A stretch of 64,000 nt of DNA from the NCBI RefSeq assembly GCF_024741815.1, contig NZ_CP102951.1, positions 4,106,001 through 4,170,000 on the forward strand, in the 5' to 3' direction. Source of the stretch: Pseudomonas sp. LS1212. GTDB lineage: Bacteria; Pseudomonadota; Gammaproteobacteria; Pseudomonadales; Pseudomonadaceae. Below, one piece after another: positions 51,711 to 59,624 of the stretch (its first letter is position 1; each line of letters opens with the position of its first letter). The notes under the pieces were generated by a model, which saw only the letters and a program-made list of their open reading frames with translations, was not told where the DNA came from and ran no database searches. The position numbers were made by a program, and so were the translations under genes.

Positions 51711-52929
51711 GGTCTGCGGCCAGCGCCGTTCGCAAACGCTCGGCGCTGGCCCTTGGACAGTTCAGTTGAATCCGTTCCAGCCCCAGCCATTGGGCCAACC
51801 GCCGCAGGTTGGCAGCCAGTGCCAGCATCCCCGCTTCATCCAGCCCCGTCACCTCTTCATGCACCGCATGCACCGCCAGCCGCCCCTGGGCACGCTCGGC
51901 GCGCAGGTCGACTCGCGCGGCAATCCGCTCGCCATACAAAAAGGGCAACACGTAGTAACCGTAAACCCGCTTGTGCGCAGGCGTGTAGATTTCCAGCCGA
52001 TAGCGGAAATCGAACAGCCGCTCGGTGCGGCCACGCTCCCAGATCAGCGAGTCAAAGGGTGAAAGCAAGGCGCTGGCCGAGACCTGGCGGGGGATTCGCG
52101 CTTGCGGCAGGCAATAGGCCGGCTGGCGCCAGCCCTCCACCTGACAGGCCTGCAATTGTCGATCTTCCACCAGCTCACGCAAGCGCGCCTGGCTGTCGGT
52201 CGGGGCCAGCCGGAAATAGTCGCGCAGGTCCCTCTCCGTGGCCACGCCCAGCGCTGCAGCCGCATGCATCACAAGCTGGCGCTGCGCATGAACCCGGTCA
52301 GGTACCGGTTGCTCGCGGATCCTTGCCGGGATGACCCGCTCCGACAAATCGTACAGGCGCTCGAAGCCCCGTCGTCCTGCCACCGTGACCTGACCTGCGG
52401 CGAACAACCATTCCAGCGCATGTTTCTCGACGCTCCAGTCCCACCACGGCCCTGCTCGCTCCTGGCGAGTCGACAGGCTGCCTGCGCCCAGCGCCCCTTG
52501 TTCGACTACCGCGTTGAGAACACGCTGAATCGTCGGCTGTTGCTCCCGGCCAAAACGCGCCAACTGCTGATAAATGCCTTGCCCCCTTGCTGCCTGCTCC
52601 ATTCGCCAACGCATCGCCGGGTATAAGGTAAGTGGCATCAACGAGGCCTCGTGCCCCCAGTACTCGAACAACTTGCGCTGCCGGCCCTTGCCCCAGGCCA
52701 GTTGATCGAGCAACTCATGGGAGTACTGGCCCAGCCGAGAGAACAGCGGCAGGTAGTGCGAACGCACCAGGGCATTGACCGAGTCGATCTGAATGACGCC
52801 CAGGCGCTCGGTGAGTTGCGCCAGATGGCTGGCAGCAATCGGGGCAGTACGCTGGCGTGCGGCGAACCCCTGGGCGGCAAGGCTCAGTCGACGGGCCTGC
52901 GCGATAGAAAGGGATAAGGGGCTGGGCAT
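51691..52929 (-). CDS. YcaQ-like winged-helix DNA glycosylase family protein
   Basis: A 412-residue protein of the HTH_42 (DUF1006) family: LSIAQARRLSLAAQGFA at the N-terminus, LGVIQIDSVNALVRSHYLPLFSRLG (with the QxD active-site type motif QID), EYWGHEASLMP and SPFDSLIWERGRTERLFDFRYRLEIYTP. E. coli YcaQ unhooks DNA interstrand crosslinks. AAGGAG is six bases before the ATG at 52929. Confidence 0.88.
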   Translation of the reverse strand: MPSPLSLSIAQARRLSLAAQGFAARQRTAPIAASHLAQLTERLGVIQIDSVNALVRSHYLPLFSRLGQYSHELLDQLAWGKGRQRKLFEYWGHEASLMPLTLYPAMRWRMEQAARGQGIYQQLARFGREQQPTIQRVLNAVVEQGALGAGSLSTRQERAGPWWDWSVEKHALEWLFAAGQVTVAGRRGFERLYDLSERVIPARIREQPVPDRVHAQRQLVMHAAAALGVATERDLRDYFRLAPTDSQARLRELVEDRQLQACQVEGWRQPAYCLPQARIPRQVSASALLSPFDSLIWERGRTERLFDFRYRLEIYTPAHKRVYGYYVLPFLYGERIAARVDLRAERAQGRLAVHAVHEEVTGLDEAGMLALAANLRRLAQWLGLERIQLNCPRASAERLRTALAADLSGEPV

Positions 52930-52989
52930 ATACATCTCCTTCAGGCCTGCCCCCTTACCTTAACGGGTGGAACTCCTTGCCACCACGGA

Positions 52990-53226
52990 TCATTTCTTCA
53001 GTGGATCGTCCCAGAACGGGCGCTCGCTTTCTTCAAAAATATCGGCACGGCTCAGGCCGATGTCCTTCAAGGCCGCGTCATTGAGTTGCATCAGTTCAAC
53101 TCGTTGGCGGTGTAGTTCATACCAACGCAAAATCTGCTGCAGCACCGAGGCGAAAACCGCCTTGAGCGAAACGCCATGCAATGGCAGTTTGCTGATCAGT
53201 ACATATCCTTTTTGACCTTTCATCAT
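52990..53226 (-). CDS. DUF1127 small protein
   Basis: A 78-residue protein with the DUF1127 helix-turn-helix-like end: RWYELHRQRVELMQLNDAALKDIGLSRADIFEES. GGAGG lies five bases before the first of two adjacent ATG codons. DUF1127 proteins have roles in small-RNA turnover and phosphate or carbon metabolism in some alphaproteobacteria; none is known here. It is divergent from a LysR gene across 94 bases and is a likely target of it. Confidence 0.88.
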   Translation of the reverse strand: MMKGQKGYVLISKLPLHGVSLKAVFASVLQQILRWYELHRQRVELMQLNDAALKDIGLSRADIFEESERPFWDDPLKK

Positions 53227-53320
53227 CTCGCCCTCCAATTGGGGATGGCTCAAGTCTGCCGTCGGCAGTATGATCAATCCAACAAATGTTTCTTATGCCA
53301 TGCATCTTGGAGATTGATGT

Positions 53321-54175
53321 ATGTCCCACTATCAAAGCATTGACTCCGAAGTCCTGCGTACCTTCGTCGCCATTGCCGATCAAGGTGGCTTCACGCGCGC
53401 CGGAGAAGTCGTCAACCGCACCCAGTCGGCGGTGAGCATGCAGATGAAGCGCCTGGAAGAGGACATCCTCCAGCGTCAGCTGTTCGAGCGCGATGGACGC
53501 CAGGTTCGGCTGACTGCAGAAGGCCAGGTGCTGCTTGGCTATGCCCGGCGCATCCTCAAGCTGCACAGCGAGGTTTTCAACACCCTGCGTGAACCGCAAA
53601 TGGTCGGCGTGGTGCGCATCGGTACGCCTGATGACTATGCCATGCGCTTTTTGCCGGGCATTCTTTCGCGCTTTGCCCAGGCCTACCCGCTGATTCAGGT
53701 TGAAGTGCACTGCGAAAGCTCGAAACAGCTGCTGCTGCGCCAGGACCTGGACCTGACCATCGTCACCCGCGAACCGGGCCATGAAATCGGCCAGATGCTG
53801 CGCCATGAACGTTTCGTCTGGGCCGAGGCCCAGGGCCATTGCCCGCACGAGCAGAACCCGATCCCCCTGGCAATGTTCAACAGTGACTGCTTCTGCCGGA
53901 TTTGGGCCTGCCATGCACTGGAAGCCATGCAGAAGGACTATCGGGTGGCTTACACCAGCCCCAGCCTGGCGGCGATCATGGCTGTAGTCAGTGCCGGACT
54001 GGCCGTCACTGCGCAGCTGCAGAGCCTGATCACCCCGGACCTGCGCATCCTTGGCGAAGCGGAGGGGTTGCCGCAGCTGCCCATGGCCAGCGTGATGCTG
54101 CTGCGCAACAGCAGCACCCAGTCACCGATGACCGAATGCCTGGCCGAATACATTGCCGAAGGTTTCAAGCTTTAA
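53321..54175 (+). CDS. LysR family transcriptional regulator
   Basis: A 284-residue LysR regulator. The N-terminal winged helix is at about 8-66 (LRTFVAIADQGGFTRAGEVVNRTQSAVSMQMKRLEE), and the effector domain runs from about 92 (VGVVRIGTPDDYAMRFLPGIL). The YTSPSLAAIMAVVSAGLAVT segment is the inter-lobe pattern. It is divergent from the DUF1127 gene and convergent, with 11 bases of overlap, with the TauE/SafE gene. Effector unknown. Confidence 0.9.
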   Translation: MSHYQSIDSEVLRTFVAIADQGGFTRAGEVVNRTQSAVSMQMKRLEEDILQRQLFERDGRQVRLTAEGQVLLGYARRILKLHSEVFNTLREPQMVGVVRIGTPDDYAMRFLPGILSRFAQAYPLIQVEVHCESSKQLLLRQDLDLTIVTREPGHEIGQMLRHERFVWAEAQGHCPHEQNPIPLAMFNSDCFCRIWACHALEAMQKDYRVAYTSPSLAAIMAVVSAGLAVTAQLQSLITPDLRILGEAEGLPQLPMASVMLLRNSSTQSPMTECLAEYIAEGFKL

Positions 54176-54914
54176 AGGCGAGCATCACCGCACAGAGCAC
54201 CAGAAAGCCGCAGAACAGCGAGCGCAGAACTTTTTCCGGCAAGGCATGCGCCAGCTTCACGCCCCAGCTGATGCTCAACAGACCACCGACGGCCAGCGGG
54301 ATGCCCATGGCCCAGTTCACGTGCTGGTGCACGCCATACGTCACCAGCGTAACGGCCGTACTCGGTGCGGCCAGCGCCAGTGAAAGGCCCTGGGCCACCA
54401 CCTGCGTGGTGCCGAACACACTGGTCAGCACCGGGGTTGCCAGCACTGCGCCACCCACGCCGAACAAACCGCCGAGCACGCCGGAGCCCGCCCCCAACAC
54501 ACCCAGCCAGGGCCATGGCTGGCGCATTTCGCTGGAAGGTTCGACCTTGCGCATGAACATTCGCGCCAGGTTGTAGGTGGCCAGTGCAATCAGAAACAAC
54601 ACGAAGCCCTGGCGCATGGCGCGAGCGTCCAGGCCTACCGCCCAGACCGAACCCAGCCAGGCAAAAGCGAAGGCGGCCAGGGCCAGGGGCATGGCATGGC
54701 GCATTTCGATGCGGTTGCGTTGGTGATAACGCCACAGGGCAAGCAGCACGTTGGGCACGACCATGACCAGCGCCGTGCCTTGGGCGAGTTGTTGATCCAG
54801 GCCGAACAGCACACCCAGCGCCGGAATCGCGATCAGCCCTCCGCCGATGCCAAACAGGCCGCCCACTGTACCCAGCGCGGCACCCAAGGCCATGTACATC
54901 ACCAACTCGATCAT
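54165..54914 (-). CDS. TauE/SafE family membrane permease
   Basis: A 249-residue membrane protein with about eight helices and the duplicated TauE/SafE glycine motifs GGLFGIGGGLIAIPAL and GGLFGVGGAVLATPVL, one in each half. The family exports sulfite, sulfoacetate and related organic anions. The ATG at 54914 has GAGGGG five bases before it. It is divergent from a LysR gene across 107 bases, which probably controls it. Confidence 0.9.
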   Translation of the reverse strand: MIELVMYMALGAALGTVGGLFGIGGGLIAIPALGVLFGLDQQLAQGTALVMVVPNVLLALWRYHQRNRIEMRHAMPLALAAFAFAWLGSVWAVGLDARAMRQGFVLFLIALATYNLARMFMRKVEPSSEMRQPWPWLGVLGAGSGVLGGLFGVGGAVLATPVLTSVFGTTQVVAQGLSLALAAPSTAVTLVTYGVHQHVNWAMGIPLAVGGLLSISWGVKLAHALPEKVLRSLFCGFLVLCAVMLAFKA

Positions 54915-55021
54915 CACCGCCCCTCTGTGTCCAATGGAGGCATGCTAACCAGTCAGGGCTGGTACGGAAATGCATAGCAACGCACAATGGCTGTGCTAAT
55001 TACGCACAAGCAGCTTACCCC

Positions 55022-55978
55022 ATGAATCCCGACGCCCTGACAGAACAACTCGGCCTGTTTCTCGATGTGCTTGAAACCGGCAGCTTTTCCGCGGCTGCGA
55101 GGCGTCACCCACTGACGCCTTCGGCCGTGGCCAGACGCATCGATAGCCTCGAATCGGCCGTGGGCAGCCAACTGTTTTCCCGCAGCACCCATGCCGTGCG
55201 CCCCACCCCGGCCGGTTTAGCGTTCGCCGAGCGGGCGCGAAAAATTGTTGAAGAATTGCGCCTGGCTCGCGCCGAGGCCGTCTCCCTGAGCAGTGCTCCC
55301 GAAGGGCTGATCCGCATTGATGCACCCGCCGCTTTCGGTCGCCGCCACCTGGCGCCCGCCATTGCCGACTTCCTCGTCGCCTACCCGGGCCTGGACGTGC
55401 AACTGCGCCTGATCGACAGCTTCGTCGATCTGCACGGCGCGCATCTGGGCGAGGTGGATCTGGTCCTGCGCGCAGGCCCCTTGGCCGATACCCGGCTGGT
55501 CGCGACGCCGCTGGCCTATATGGTGCGGATCGCCTGTGCCAGCCCCGGTTATCTGCAAAATCGCGGGGTACCCTCTAGCCCGACCGAACTGGTCGAACAC
55601 GACGGGCTGGATTGGGATGGACTCGCGCCCCCCTTTGCCTGGCGCTTCGAGCAGGACGGGCAACTGCGCCTGCAGCGCCCACGGCGCATGCGCATGAGCG
55701 CCAACAATGCGGAAACACTGTTGTTCGGCGCGCTGGCAGGTCTGGGCATCGCGCACTTGCCGACCTGGTTGATCAGCGAGTACCTCTTGCGGGGGGAATT
55801 GCTGCCGCTGTTCTGCGAAAACGGTTTGCCACCTGCCGAATCCAGCGGCATCTATGCGCTTCGCCTGGAACATCAAACGAACTCTCGCAGCCGTTTGCTG
55901 CTCGAATTCCTCAAGAGCCGCTTCAGTCCAATCCCTCCGTGGGACCTTGCCCTGCAAAGCGACCTGAACTGGCATTAG
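55022..55978 (+). CDS. LysR family transcriptional regulator
   Basis: A 318-residue LysR protein: winged helix at about 8-66 (LGLFLDVLETGSFSAAARRHPLTPSAVARRIDSLE), then a CrgA-type effector domain (GLIRIDAPAAFGRRHLAPAIADFLVAYPGLDVQL, VDLVLRAGPLADTRLVATPL). The divergent TauE/SafE permease gene is the likely target. Its stop lies just before the ohrR remnant, within the left arm of an inverted repeat. Confidence 0.9.
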   Translation: MNPDALTEQLGLFLDVLETGSFSAAARRHPLTPSAVARRIDSLESAVGSQLFSRSTHAVRPTPAGLAFAERARKIVEELRLARAEAVSLSSAPEGLIRIDAPAAFGRRHLAPAIADFLVAYPGLDVQLRLIDSFVDLHGAHLGEVDLVLRAGPLADTRLVATPLAYMVRIACASPGYLQNRGVPSSPTELVEHDGLDWDGLAPPFAWRFEQDGQLRLQRPRRMRMSANNAETLLFGALAGLGIAHLPTWLISEYLLRGELLPLFCENGLPPAESSGIYALRLEHQTNSRSRLLLEFLKSRFSPIPPWDLALQSDLNWH

Positions 55979-56001
55979 CGCATCAATGATTAGAGCGCTA
56001 A
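55975..56001. promoter_or_regulatory. Inverted repeat upstream of ohrR remnant, possible operator
   Basis: TTAGCGC and GCGCTAA, 13 bases apart, 33 bases before the remnant's start codon. It may be the surviving operator of the lost OhrR-Ohr system. Arm length is modest, so chance is possible. Confidence 0.35.
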
Positions 56002-56033
56002 ATTAAATGGCACCATTGAAACAAAGGATGCGC

Positions 56034-56273
56034 ATGAACGCCGACAACGAAATCTCTACCCCAACTTCGGAGCCGTGCGACGATCTGCAGCTCGACAGCC
56101 AGGTGTGCTTTGCCCTTTACTCGACCTCGCTGTTGATGACCAAAGTCTACAAGCCGCTGCTCCAGGCACTGGGCCTGACTTACCCGCAGTTCCTGACCAT
56201 GATTGTCCTGTGGGAACAGGATGGCTTGACTGTCGGGGGCAACGTCGATGTACGGCTGCACGTCAGCGTCTGA
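56034..56273 (+). pseudogene. ohrR'-'ohr deletion fusion
   Basis: A 79-codon reading. Residues 1-68 are the N-terminal half of a MarR-type organic-peroxide sensor OhrR: Cys25 in SQVCFALYSTSLLMTKVY is the reactive cysteine position, followed by LLQALGLTYPQFLTMIVLWEQDGLTVG, where the DNA-binding wing should start. Instead the next 11 residues, GNVDVRLHVSV and stop, match the C-terminal end of Ohr (organic hydroperoxide resistance protein) as I know it. In P. aeruginosa (PA2849-PA2851) and P. putida, ohrR and ohr lie side by side next to efp, exactly where this reading lies. So a deletion removed the second half of ohrR, the spacer and nearly all of ohr, in frame. AAGGA precedes the ATG. The product lacks the DNA-binding wing and is probably inactive. 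Confidence 0.85.
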
Positions 56274-56286
56274 TCAAACGCGACCC

Positions 56287-56322
56287 ACAAAAAAACCCGA
56301 CACACTGGTCGGGTTTTTTTGT
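56287..56322. terminator. Bidirectional terminator between ohr remnant and efp
   Basis: ACAAAAAAACCCGAC, loop, GTCGGGTTTTTTTGT. It serves both the remnant and efp, whose stop lies 20 bases away. Confidence 0.92.
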
Positions 56323-56341
56323 ACTGCGCCAAACGCCAGTT

Positions 56342-56911
56342 TTACTTGGCGCGGCCCTTGTAGGAACCACCTTCGCGGGTATCGATTTCGATCATGTCGC
56401 CGATTTCGATGAAGTCGGCAACGCTCAGCTCGGTACCGTTTTTCAGCTTGGCAGGTTTCATCACCTTGCCCGAAGTGTCACCGCGAGCGGAACCTTCGGT
56501 GTAGTCGACCTGACGCACGATGGTGGTCGGCAGCTCTACGGAAACCAGACGCTCTTCGAAGAATACGGCTTCGCAAACGTCGGTCATGCCCTCTTCGACG
56601 AAAGGCAGAACGCTTTCGATGTCTTCGGCGTTCAGTTCGTACATGGTGTAGTCAGTGGTGTCCATGAACGTGTAGGTGTCGCCGTTGATGAAGGACAGGG
56701 TCGCTTCTTTGCGGTCCAGGATCACGTCGTCCAGCTTGTCGTCTGCACTGTACACGGTTTCAGTCTTGTAACCGGTCAGCAGGTTTTTCAGCTTGGTTTT
56801 CATGATCGCGCTGTTGCGACCGGACTTGGTGAATTCGGCTTTCTGCACCAACCAAGGATCGTTGTCGATACGGATGACGGTGCCGGGTTTCAGTTCTTTA
56901 CCAGTTTTCAT
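56342..56911 (-). CDS. efp: Elongation factor P, Arg32 (rhamnosylated) type
   Basis: A 189-residue three-domain factor that relieves ribosome stalling at polyproline. The loop of domain I reads KSGRNSAI with Arg at position 32, the residue rhamnosylated in Pseudomonas, instead of the Lys34 used by EpmA-type EF-P. The C-terminal block VADFIEIGDMIEIDTREG-SYKGRAK is normal. The earP gene for the modifying enzyme is adjacent and upstream on the same strand (48 bases). Confidence 0.97.
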   Translation of the reverse strand: MKTGKELKPGTVIRIDNDPWLVQKAEFTKSGRNSAIMKTKLKNLLTGYKTETVYSADDKLDDVILDRKEATLSFINGDTYTFMDTTDYTMYELNAEDIESVLPFVEEGMTDVCEAVFFEERLVSVELPTTIVRQVDYTEGSARGDTSGKVMKPAKLKNGTELSVADFIEIGDMIEIDTREGGSYKGRAK

Positions 56912-56959
56912 TACGAATATCCGAATTTGGATGGTGATATACAGAATCTAGGCCGCATA

Positions 56960-58093
56960 TCATATCCAATTTAGGTAAAACTGCACCAGCGTCGTGGCAA
57001 GATCAGGCTGAGCGGCTTGCTGGCGGCACCAGCGCTCGGCATGTTCGGCCAGTTCCGATTCATGCTGCAGAACCTGCCGCCAACCCTCGCCCATGTCCCG
57101 GTCCATGTTCCAGGCCCGCCACAAACCGACCAGCGCCTGGCTGGCGGCCGGTGTCAAACCCTGTGTATAGAGCGTCAGGAATGCCTCGAGCTTTTCCCAG
57201 TGGGCATACTCTTCCTGCACATAGATATGCCACAGCAACGGACGCCCGGCCCATTGCGCCCGGACGAACGAGTCTTCGCCGCGCACGGCATTGAAATCGC
57301 AACACCAGAGCAGGCGATCGTACTGGCCCTGACTGATGAACGGCAGCACCTGCACGGTCAAGGCGCCCCGCACTTCGATCGCCCCCACGGCTAATTCGCC
57401 GACGCCCAGCCATGCCTGCAGATCCCCCAGAATGCGCCCCTCCGGTACCAGCAGATGGTTGGGCCGGGTATCGACCGCCAACGCCTCCAACCAACTGGCC
57501 AGCCCCGAATTCTCGTAGGCGAACAGTGAAGTCAGTCGGGCATTGGTTGCGGGCACAATACCCAGCGCCTGCAAAAAATGCGCTTTGGCGGCGGGGTTCT
57601 GTTGAAAAGCCTGACGCGACTCAATCAGCCCTGCTTCGCGCAGCAAACCACCGGTCTCGTCTTGAAAGCCCGGGAAGAAGAAAAACTTGCGCAGGCCATT
57701 GGGCTGCGGCGACGGCAAGCCATGACAGCCCTGGACCCAGTCTTCGGCGCTGAGGTAATCCAGGTTCAGCCACAGGGGCGCCTTGTCACGCGCAGCCATG
57801 GCCTCGACGTAATCCCTTGGCAATTGGCAGGCGAAGGCACCGATCACGACGTCCGCAACGGGGGTTGGCTGCCAGCCTGCCGACCATTGACACACCAGTA
57901 CGCCATGGCTCTGTTGCTGCAACGCCTGGCCATCGGCCTCGGGGCACAGCCGCACGAATGCACGCAGGTCATCGACCCACAGGCGCACCGCCACTCCATG
58001 TTCGGCGACCAGTTGCCGAGCCAGCCGCCAGGTCACGCCAATGTCGCCGTAGTTGTCGACGACACTGCAGAAAATATCCCAGGAGGCTTTCAT
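56960..58093 (-). CDS. earP: EF-P arginine rhamnosyltransferase EarP
   Basis: A 377-residue GT-B glycosyltransferase that adds rhamnose from dTDP-rhamnose to EF-P Arg32. The N-terminus MKASWDIFCSVVDNYGDIGV places the catalytic Asp13 and Asp17 at their known P. putida positions. KFFFFPGFQDETGGLL and LPFISQGQYDRLLWCCDFNAVRGEDSFVRAQWAGRPLLWHIY carry the nucleotide-sugar site. An ATG four codons upstream is less likely because it shifts these numbers. It pairs with efp. Confidence 0.96.
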   Translation of the reverse strand: MKASWDIFCSVVDNYGDIGVTWRLARQLVAEHGVAVRLWVDDLRAFVRLCPEADGQALQQQSHGVLVCQWSAGWQPTPVADVVIGAFACQLPRDYVEAMAARDKAPLWLNLDYLSAEDWVQGCHGLPSPQPNGLRKFFFFPGFQDETGGLLREAGLIESRQAFQQNPAAKAHFLQALGIVPATNARLTSLFAYENSGLASWLEALAVDTRPNHLLVPEGRILGDLQAWLGVGELAVGAIEVRGALTVQVLPFISQGQYDRLLWCCDFNAVRGEDSFVRAQWAGRPLLWHIYVQEEYAHWEKLEAFLTLYTQGLTPAASQALVGLWRAWNMDRDMGEGWRQVLQHESELAEHAERWCRQQAAQPDLATTLVQFYLNWI

Positions 58094-58233
58094 ATCAGGC
58101 ACCAATTACTACAGGCTGTGAAAAACCGCTGATTGTCCGGATAAATGATCGCAGACAAAAGGCCCTTCGCCGATAAAAAGCCGGCAACGACGTGCGACAA
58201 TCGCCAGCATCCCGATCCAGCCAGGAGGCCGCC

Positions 58234-58623
58234 ATGCCCTATCGCCCGCGTCGTCGCGAGATGTATATCACGCTCAACCCGCTGCACCTGACCGGCTGCA
58301 TTGCCCTGGGCCTGTGGCTGGGTTTCGTCGCCATCGTTCTTACCTGTTGGCTGGCCTATAAATTCCTGTTCAATGCGCCCTTGCCCTTGAGCGATGCCGC
58401 AGGCTCGCTGGGCAGCCCGGCCATCAGCCAACCGGCGCCGGAAAACCCGATGTTCGAGCAGTACAAAGACAACCTGCGCAAACAGGAACTGCAACAAGCC
58501 CAAGACCAGGCGCGCAGCAACGAACGCAACCTGTCCAACCCCAAATGCCAGTTCTGGCTGCAACAAAACCAGACCGCACCCACTGACAAAAGCCGGGCCA
58601 ATGTCCTCAAGTTCTGCGATTGA
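58234..58623 (+). CDS. Small single-pass membrane protein, unknown function
   Basis: A 129-residue protein: a basic N-terminus (MPYRPRRREMYITLNPLH), one membrane helix (about 20-47, TGCIALGLWLGFVAIVLTCWLAYKFL), then a soluble helical segment with KDNLRKQELQQAQDQARSNERNL and a C-terminal CQFWLQQNQ..KFCD with two cysteines. I do not recognise a named family. AGGAGG lies just upstream of the ATG. It is one base from the Gre-like gene, so the two are co-translated; it is divergent from earP. Confidence 0.75.
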   Translation: MPYRPRRREMYITLNPLHLTGCIALGLWLGFVAIVLTCWLAYKFLFNAPLPLSDAAGSLGSPAISQPAPENPMFEQYKDNLRKQELQQAQDQARSNERNLSNPKCQFWLQQNQTAPTDKSRANVLKFCD

Positions 58624-58624
58624 T

Positions 58625-59107
58625 ATGAATAAACAGCGTTTGCTTGAATTGATCATCGACAAGTTGACCGTCGACCTGGATGTCGCGCAGCGGGCGGCAC
58701 AAACCGCCTATGAAACAGCGACCCATGAAGAAAATGTCGCCGAAAACAAATACGACACCCTAGGCCTGGAAGCTTCCTACCTGGCGACGGGCCAGGCCCG
58801 ACGCATGGAAGAGATTCGCCAGGCCCAGGTGCTTTTTCAGAACCTGACCCTGCGCACCTACGACGAGCAGTCGGGCATTCAGGTCAGTATGCTGGTAACC
58901 CTGGAAGCCGAGAACGGCAGCCAGCAATACCTGTTCCTGGGGCCGGAAGCGGCAGGCTTGAAAATTGCCTGCGAAGGTCGCCAGGTCACCGTCATCACCC
59001 CTCGCTCGCCCCTGGGCCAAAGCCTGCTGGGCAAGTTTGAAGGTGATGAGGTGCAGATCAAGGTTGGCGGCGTCAGTCAGCGCTACGAAGTGCTGGAAGT
59101 CGCGTAG
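58625..59107 (+). CDS. GreA/GreB-like transcription factor
   Basis: A 160-residue protein with an N-terminal helical hairpin (about 1-75, KLTVDLDVAQRAAQTAYETATHEEN then RRMEEIRQAQVLF) and a C-terminal FKBP-like Gre domain (QYLFLGPEAAGLKIACEGRQVTVITPRSPLGQSLLGKFEGDEVQI). The PRSPLG-x-LLGK-xGD pattern is the Gre C-domain signature. Acidic tip residues of true Gre cleavage factors are not clear in the hairpin, so it may bind polymerase without stimulating cleavage. It starts one base after the membrane protein gene. Confidence 0.85.
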   Translation: MNKQRLLELIIDKLTVDLDVAQRAAQTAYETATHEENVAENKYDTLGLEASYLATGQARRMEEIRQAQVLFQNLTLRTYDEQSGIQVSMLVTLEAENGSQQYLFLGPEAAGLKIACEGRQVTVITPRSPLGQSLLGKFEGDEVQIKVGGVSQRYEVLEVA

Positions 59108-59280
59108 CGCAGGCCGCCTCGGAATCGCTCATGGTCATGCGGGGTTTCAGGTTCAACGGGCTGTGGTCCCGGGCACGGTTGCTCAGCGGCCAGGAACGCA
59201 CACGCCCGGTCTGCGGTGAATGAATCAGGATGCCATTGGCCATCAGCAGGTCTTCGGGGTGTTCGATCGGCGGGCGCTCG
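59108..59280. other. Non-coding or decayed stretch between Gre-like gene and SDR remnant
   Basis: An open minus-strand reading crosses 59073-59285 and could encode a fragment including HPEDLLMANGILIHSPQTGR, but it overlaps the Gre-like gene and starts across the boundary with the SDR remnant. It may be the tail of another lost gene; I cannot assign it. Confidence 0.35.
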
Positions 59281-59439
59281 GCCACGGGTGAGTTTGCCGA
59301 GATGCTGGTCGGGCTGATGGCAGTGGGTCGCTACGGCAAGGCCGACGAGATCGCCAGTTTCGTCGCCTACCTGGCAGGCCCGGAAGCTGGCTACATTACC
59401 GGTACGAGCCTGATGATCGATGGCGGTTTCTCGGCCTGA
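59281..59439 (+). pseudogene. C-terminal remnant of a short-chain dehydrogenase
   Basis: 52 codons reading GEFAEMLVGLMAVGRYGKADEIASFVAYL, then GPEAGYITGTSLMIDGGFSA and stop. This is the exact C-terminal end of an SDR of the FabG-like type (the RYG-x-ADEIA-xxVAYLA and ITG-x-x-L-x-IDGG motifs). The Rossmann motif, Ser, Tyr and Lys are absent and there is no gene start, so about 190 residues are lost. The upstream sequence shows no SDR similarity, which marks a deletion or insertion boundary near 59281. Confidence 0.85.
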
Positions 59440-59445
59440 GTTCGA

Positions 59446-59487
59446 TCTGAAACCGTGCGACCGCTATCGCGGTCGCACGGTTTCAGA
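59446..59487. repeat. Perfect 19-bp hairpin
   Basis: TCTGAAACCGTGCGACCGC, TATC, GCGGTCGCACGGTTTCAGA. The arms match exactly over 19 bases. No T-run follows, so it is an extragenic palindrome rather than a classical terminator. Confidence 0.9.
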
Positions 59488-59624
59488 TGCAGTAAAAAAC
59501 CCGGCAAGGACCACTGCACAACTCTGGCTGCGGCCTACACTGCACTTCGTCGCAAAAGCATTGACTCAGCGCCCGATGAGGCGCTGATTGAGATCCCTCC
59601 CCCTCTTCCAAACCGGTATTTCCC

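Noticed and set aside
58090..58662. A 190-codon minus-strand reading opposite the small membrane protein
   Set aside because: The plus-strand gene has AGGAGG, a membrane helix and tight coupling to the Gre-like gene; the minus reading is its shadow.
59073..59285. A 70-codon minus-strand reading as a real gene
   Set aside because: It overlaps the Gre-like gene by 35 bases and begins in the SDR remnant; I could not assign it, so it is treated only as a possible fragment.
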